The notes below the pieces were generated by a model. That model saw only the letters and a list, made by a program, of their open reading frames with translations, ran no database searches and was not told the DNA's origin. 8,481 bases of DNA from positions 1 to 8,481 of the forward strand of contig JAOAPP010000633.1 in NCBI GenBank assembly GCA_025462985.1. The letters run 5' to 3'. The position numbers were made by a program, and so were the translations under genes. Shown here one piece after another: positions 6,399 through 8,481 of the stretch (positions within the stretch are counted from its first letter, which is position 1; each line of letters opens with the position of its first letter). The DNA is from Bryobacterales bacterium. GTDB lineage: Bacteria; Acidobacteriota; Terriglobia; Bryobacterales; Bryobacteraceae.

Positions 6399-8481
6399 AT
6401 GGATTTCAATCGGCTGACCGAGAAGTCGCAAGAGGCAATCCGGCAGGCGCAATCGAAGGCCATTGAGTACGGCAACCAGCAGGTAGACGTCGAGCACTTG
6501 CTCGTCGTGATGCTGGAGCAACAGGGCGGCTTAGCGCCCTCGATCCTGATGCGGGCTGACGTGCCGCTCCCGGCCCTGCATCAGCGCCTGGTGCAGGAAA
6601 TCGAGAAACTTCCGAAAGTAAGCGGACGCGGCGCCTCGGCAGACCAGGTGTATGTCACTACCCGTTTATCCCAGCTTCTAACGCGGGCAGATGAGCAGGC
6701 CAAGCGACTGAAGGACGAATACGTCTCAATTGAACATCTGCTGCTGGCCGTAGCGGACGATCAAGGACCGGCTGGGCGGATTCTCCGTGAGTTCGGGCTG
6801 ACGCGTGACCGGCTCATGAAAGCCCTGATGGAAGTCCGCGGCAATCAGCGGGTGACCAGCCAGAACCCGGAAGAGACCTACGAGGCTCTGCAGAAGTATG
6901 GCCGCGACTTGACCGAGCAGGCATCGAAAGGCAAGCTGGACCCGGTAATCGGGCGGGATGAAGAAATCCGCAGGGTGATTCAGGTGCTTTCGCGGCGCAC
7001 AAAGAACAATCCGGTGCTGATCGGTGAGCCTGGCGTCGGAAAAACGGCCATTGTCGAGGGCTTAGCGCAGCGGATCGTTCGCGGGGACGTGCCTGAGGGA
7101 CTGAAGGACAAGCAGGTGGTTGCGCTCGATATGGGCGCTTTGATCGCCGGAGCGAAGTTTCGGGGCGAGTTCGAAGAGCGCCTCAAGGCAGTTTTGAAGG
7201 AAGTTCAGTCGTCGGCGGGTCGCGTGATCCTGTTCATAGACGAGTTGCACACTGTCGTCGGCGCCGGGAAAGCGGAAGGCGCGATGGATGCAGGAAACCT
7301 CCTGAAGCCGATGCTGGCCCGCGGTGAGCTGCATTGCATTGGTGCGACAACGCTCGATGAGTATCGAAAGTACATCGAGAAGGACGCGGCTCTCGAACGA
7401 CGATTCCAAACCGTGATGGTGGATCAGCCAAGCGTAGAGGACACGATTTCGATCCTGCGCGGGCTGCGCGAGCGATATGAAATACACCATGGCGTGCGCA
7501 TCAAAGACACTGCCCTGGTGGCAGCCGCGGTGCTTTCGAATCGCTACATCACGGACCGGTTCCTGCCGGACAAGGCGATTGACCTTGTAGACGAAGCGGC
7601 GGCGAAGCTCCGAACAGAGATTGACTCGATGCCTTCGGAGTTGGACGAACTGCTGCGACGATCGATGCAGCTTGAGATTGAGCGTGAGGCTTTGAGAAAA
7701 GAGTCGGACGCGGTTTCGAAAGAGCGCTTGACACGGATTGAGAAGGAATTAGCCGAACTGAAGACTCAGTCGTCCGCCTTGCAGGCTCAGTGGCAGACCG
7801 AGAAAGAAGGCGTACAGCGTGTCAGGGCACTTCGCGAGCAGATCGATGCCGTGAAGGTAGAGATTTCGCAGGCAGAGCGAGCGTACGACTTAAACAAAGC
7901 GGCGGAGCTAAAATACGGCCGCCTGACGGAGCTCGAACGCCAGTTGAAGGCGGAAGAAGAGCGGATTGCGGCTAACCAGGGCATGACGCGGCTGCTCAAG
8001 GAAGAGGTCGACGAAGAAGATATCGCCCAAGTGGTGAGCCGTTGGACCGGAGTTCCGGTGTCCAAGCTGCTTGAAGGCGAGATGAAGAAGCTTCTGGGCC
8101 TGGAAGAAGAACTGCACAAGCGGGTGATCGGGCAGGATGAAGCGGTGACGGCGGTGGCCGAAGCTGTGATTCGTGCACGATCGGGATTGAAGGATCCGAA
8201 CCGGCCGATCGGCAGCTTCATTTTCCTGGGTCCAACCGGTGTGGGCAAAACGGAACTGGCGCGAGCGCTAGCCGAGTTCCTGTTCGATGACGAACGCGCG
8301 ATGATCCGCATAGATATGTCGGAGTACCAGGAGAAGCACACAGTCTCCCGGCTGATCGGCGCACCTCCCGGATACGTGGGGTACGACGATGGCGGCCAGC
8401 TGACCGAAGCGGTCCGGCGGCGTCCCTATTCGGTTATCCTTTTCGATGTGATTGAAAAGGCTCACTACGACGTTTTGTACG
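6399..8481 (+). CDS. clpB: ATP-dependent chaperone ClpB, N-terminal 694 residues (3' end outside window)
   Basis: ClpB is the cytosolic hexameric AAA+ disaggregase that threads aggregated proteins in cooperation with DnaK/DnaJ/GrpE. Domains in order: Clp N-domain repeats (about 1-145), AAA1 with Walker A GEPGVGKT (209-216) and Walker B ILFIDE (277-282, Asp281-Glu282), the coiled-coil M domain (about 405-530) that separates ClpB from ClpA, then AAA2 with Walker A GPTGVGKT (611-618) and the pore loop GYVGYDDGG (658-666). The AAA1 pore loop reads [11 protein letters not shown], with Phe254 where Tyr is usual. The AAA2 Walker B reads [10 protein letters not shown]: Val684 replaces the catalytic Glu, followed by YDVLY where PDVFN is usual. 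These changes fall within the last 35 bases and may be sequence-end errors. The window cuts the gene roughly 170-180 residues before the usual end of about 860-870. Gene identity is certain. Confidence 0.97.
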   Translation, partial: MDFNRLTEKSQEAIRQAQSKAIEYGNQQVDVEHLLVVMLEQQGGLAPSILMRADVPLPALHQRLVQEIEKLPKVSGRGASADQVYVTTRLSQLLTRADEQAKRLKDEYVSIEHLLLAVADDQGPAGRILREFGLTRDRLMKALMEVRGNQRVTSQNPEETYEALQKYGRDLTEQASKGKLDPVIGRDEEIRRVIQVLSRRTKNNPVLIGEPGVGKTAIVEGLAQRIVRGDVPEGLKDKQVVALDMGALIAGAKFRGEFEERLKAVLKEVQSSAGRVILFIDELHTVVGAGKAEGAMDAGNLLKPMLARGELHCIGATTLDEYRKYIEKDAALERRFQTVMVDQPSVEDTISILRGLRERYEIHHGVRIKDTALVAAAVLSNRYITDRFLPDKAIDLVDEAAAKLRTEIDSMPSELDELLRRSMQLEIEREALRKESDAVSKERLTRIEKELAELKTQSSALQAQWQTEKEGVQRVRALREQIDAVKVEISQAERAYDLNKAAELKYGRLTELERQLKAEEERIAANQGMTRLLKEEVDEEDIAQVVSRWTGVPVSKLLEGEMKKLLGLEEELHKRVIGQDEAVTAVAEAVIRARSGLKDPNRPIGSFIFLGPTGVGKTELARALAEFLFDDERAMIRIDMSEYQEKHTVSRLIGAPPGYVGYDDGGQLTEAVRRRPYSVILFDVIEKAHYDVLY

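Noticed and set aside
7062..8341. Minus-strand open frames (142 and 184 codons) opposite clpB
   Set aside because: The Ser/Arg-rich products mirror the clpB codons and have no independent support.

Overview
The window is ordinary-looking, protein-dense bacterial chromosome, estimated by eye at about 60% G+C. It holds five genes, two of them cut by the window ends, and no RNA genes, insertion sequences or CRISPR arrays that I could find. A Gram-negative soil-type heterotroph is likely. The mix of DUF1680-type glycosidases, a secreted S9 peptidase, an S1/P1 nuclease and a ClpB resembles Acidobacteriota (Bryobacterales/Solibacter-like), but that placement rests on gene content and style, not on a marker gene.

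Layout: (1) bases 1-1292, plus strand, the C-terminal 429 residues of a DUF1680/GH127-like protein. (2) 1289-3295, minus strand, a complete Tat-exported GH127/GH146-type protein, convergent with the first; their stop codons share four bases. (3) 3305-5332, minus strand, a secreted prolyl-oligopeptidase-family (S9) serine peptidase. (4) 5370-6239, minus strand, a secreted S1/P1-type zinc nuclease. (5) 6240-6398, a 159-base divergent intergenic region with a good sigma70-like promoter for the rightward gene. (6) 6399 to the end, plus strand, the first 694 residues of the disaggregase ClpB.

The three minus-strand genes are spaced 37 and 9 bases apart and read in one direction (nuclease, peptidase, glycosidase), so they are probably co-transcribed. 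The Shine-Dalgarno of the last one overlaps the stop codon of the peptidase. All three carry export signals, which suggests a periplasmic or extracellular scavenging module acting on nucleic acid, peptide and arabinose-bearing glycan or glycoprotein. An extensin-like substrate is an attractive guess because it would need both a beta-L-arabinofuranosidase and a proline-tolerant peptidase. ClpB is a separate stress gene facing the other way.

The points most worth checking are: the missing Walker B glutamate in the second AAA+ domain of ClpB, which lies in the last 35 bases among other unexpected changes and so may be a sequence-end artefact; the shifted zinc-ligand motif in the first glycosidase; and the tail-to-tail pair of divergent GH127-like paralogues. 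I see no convincing evidence of a wholly new biological system here.
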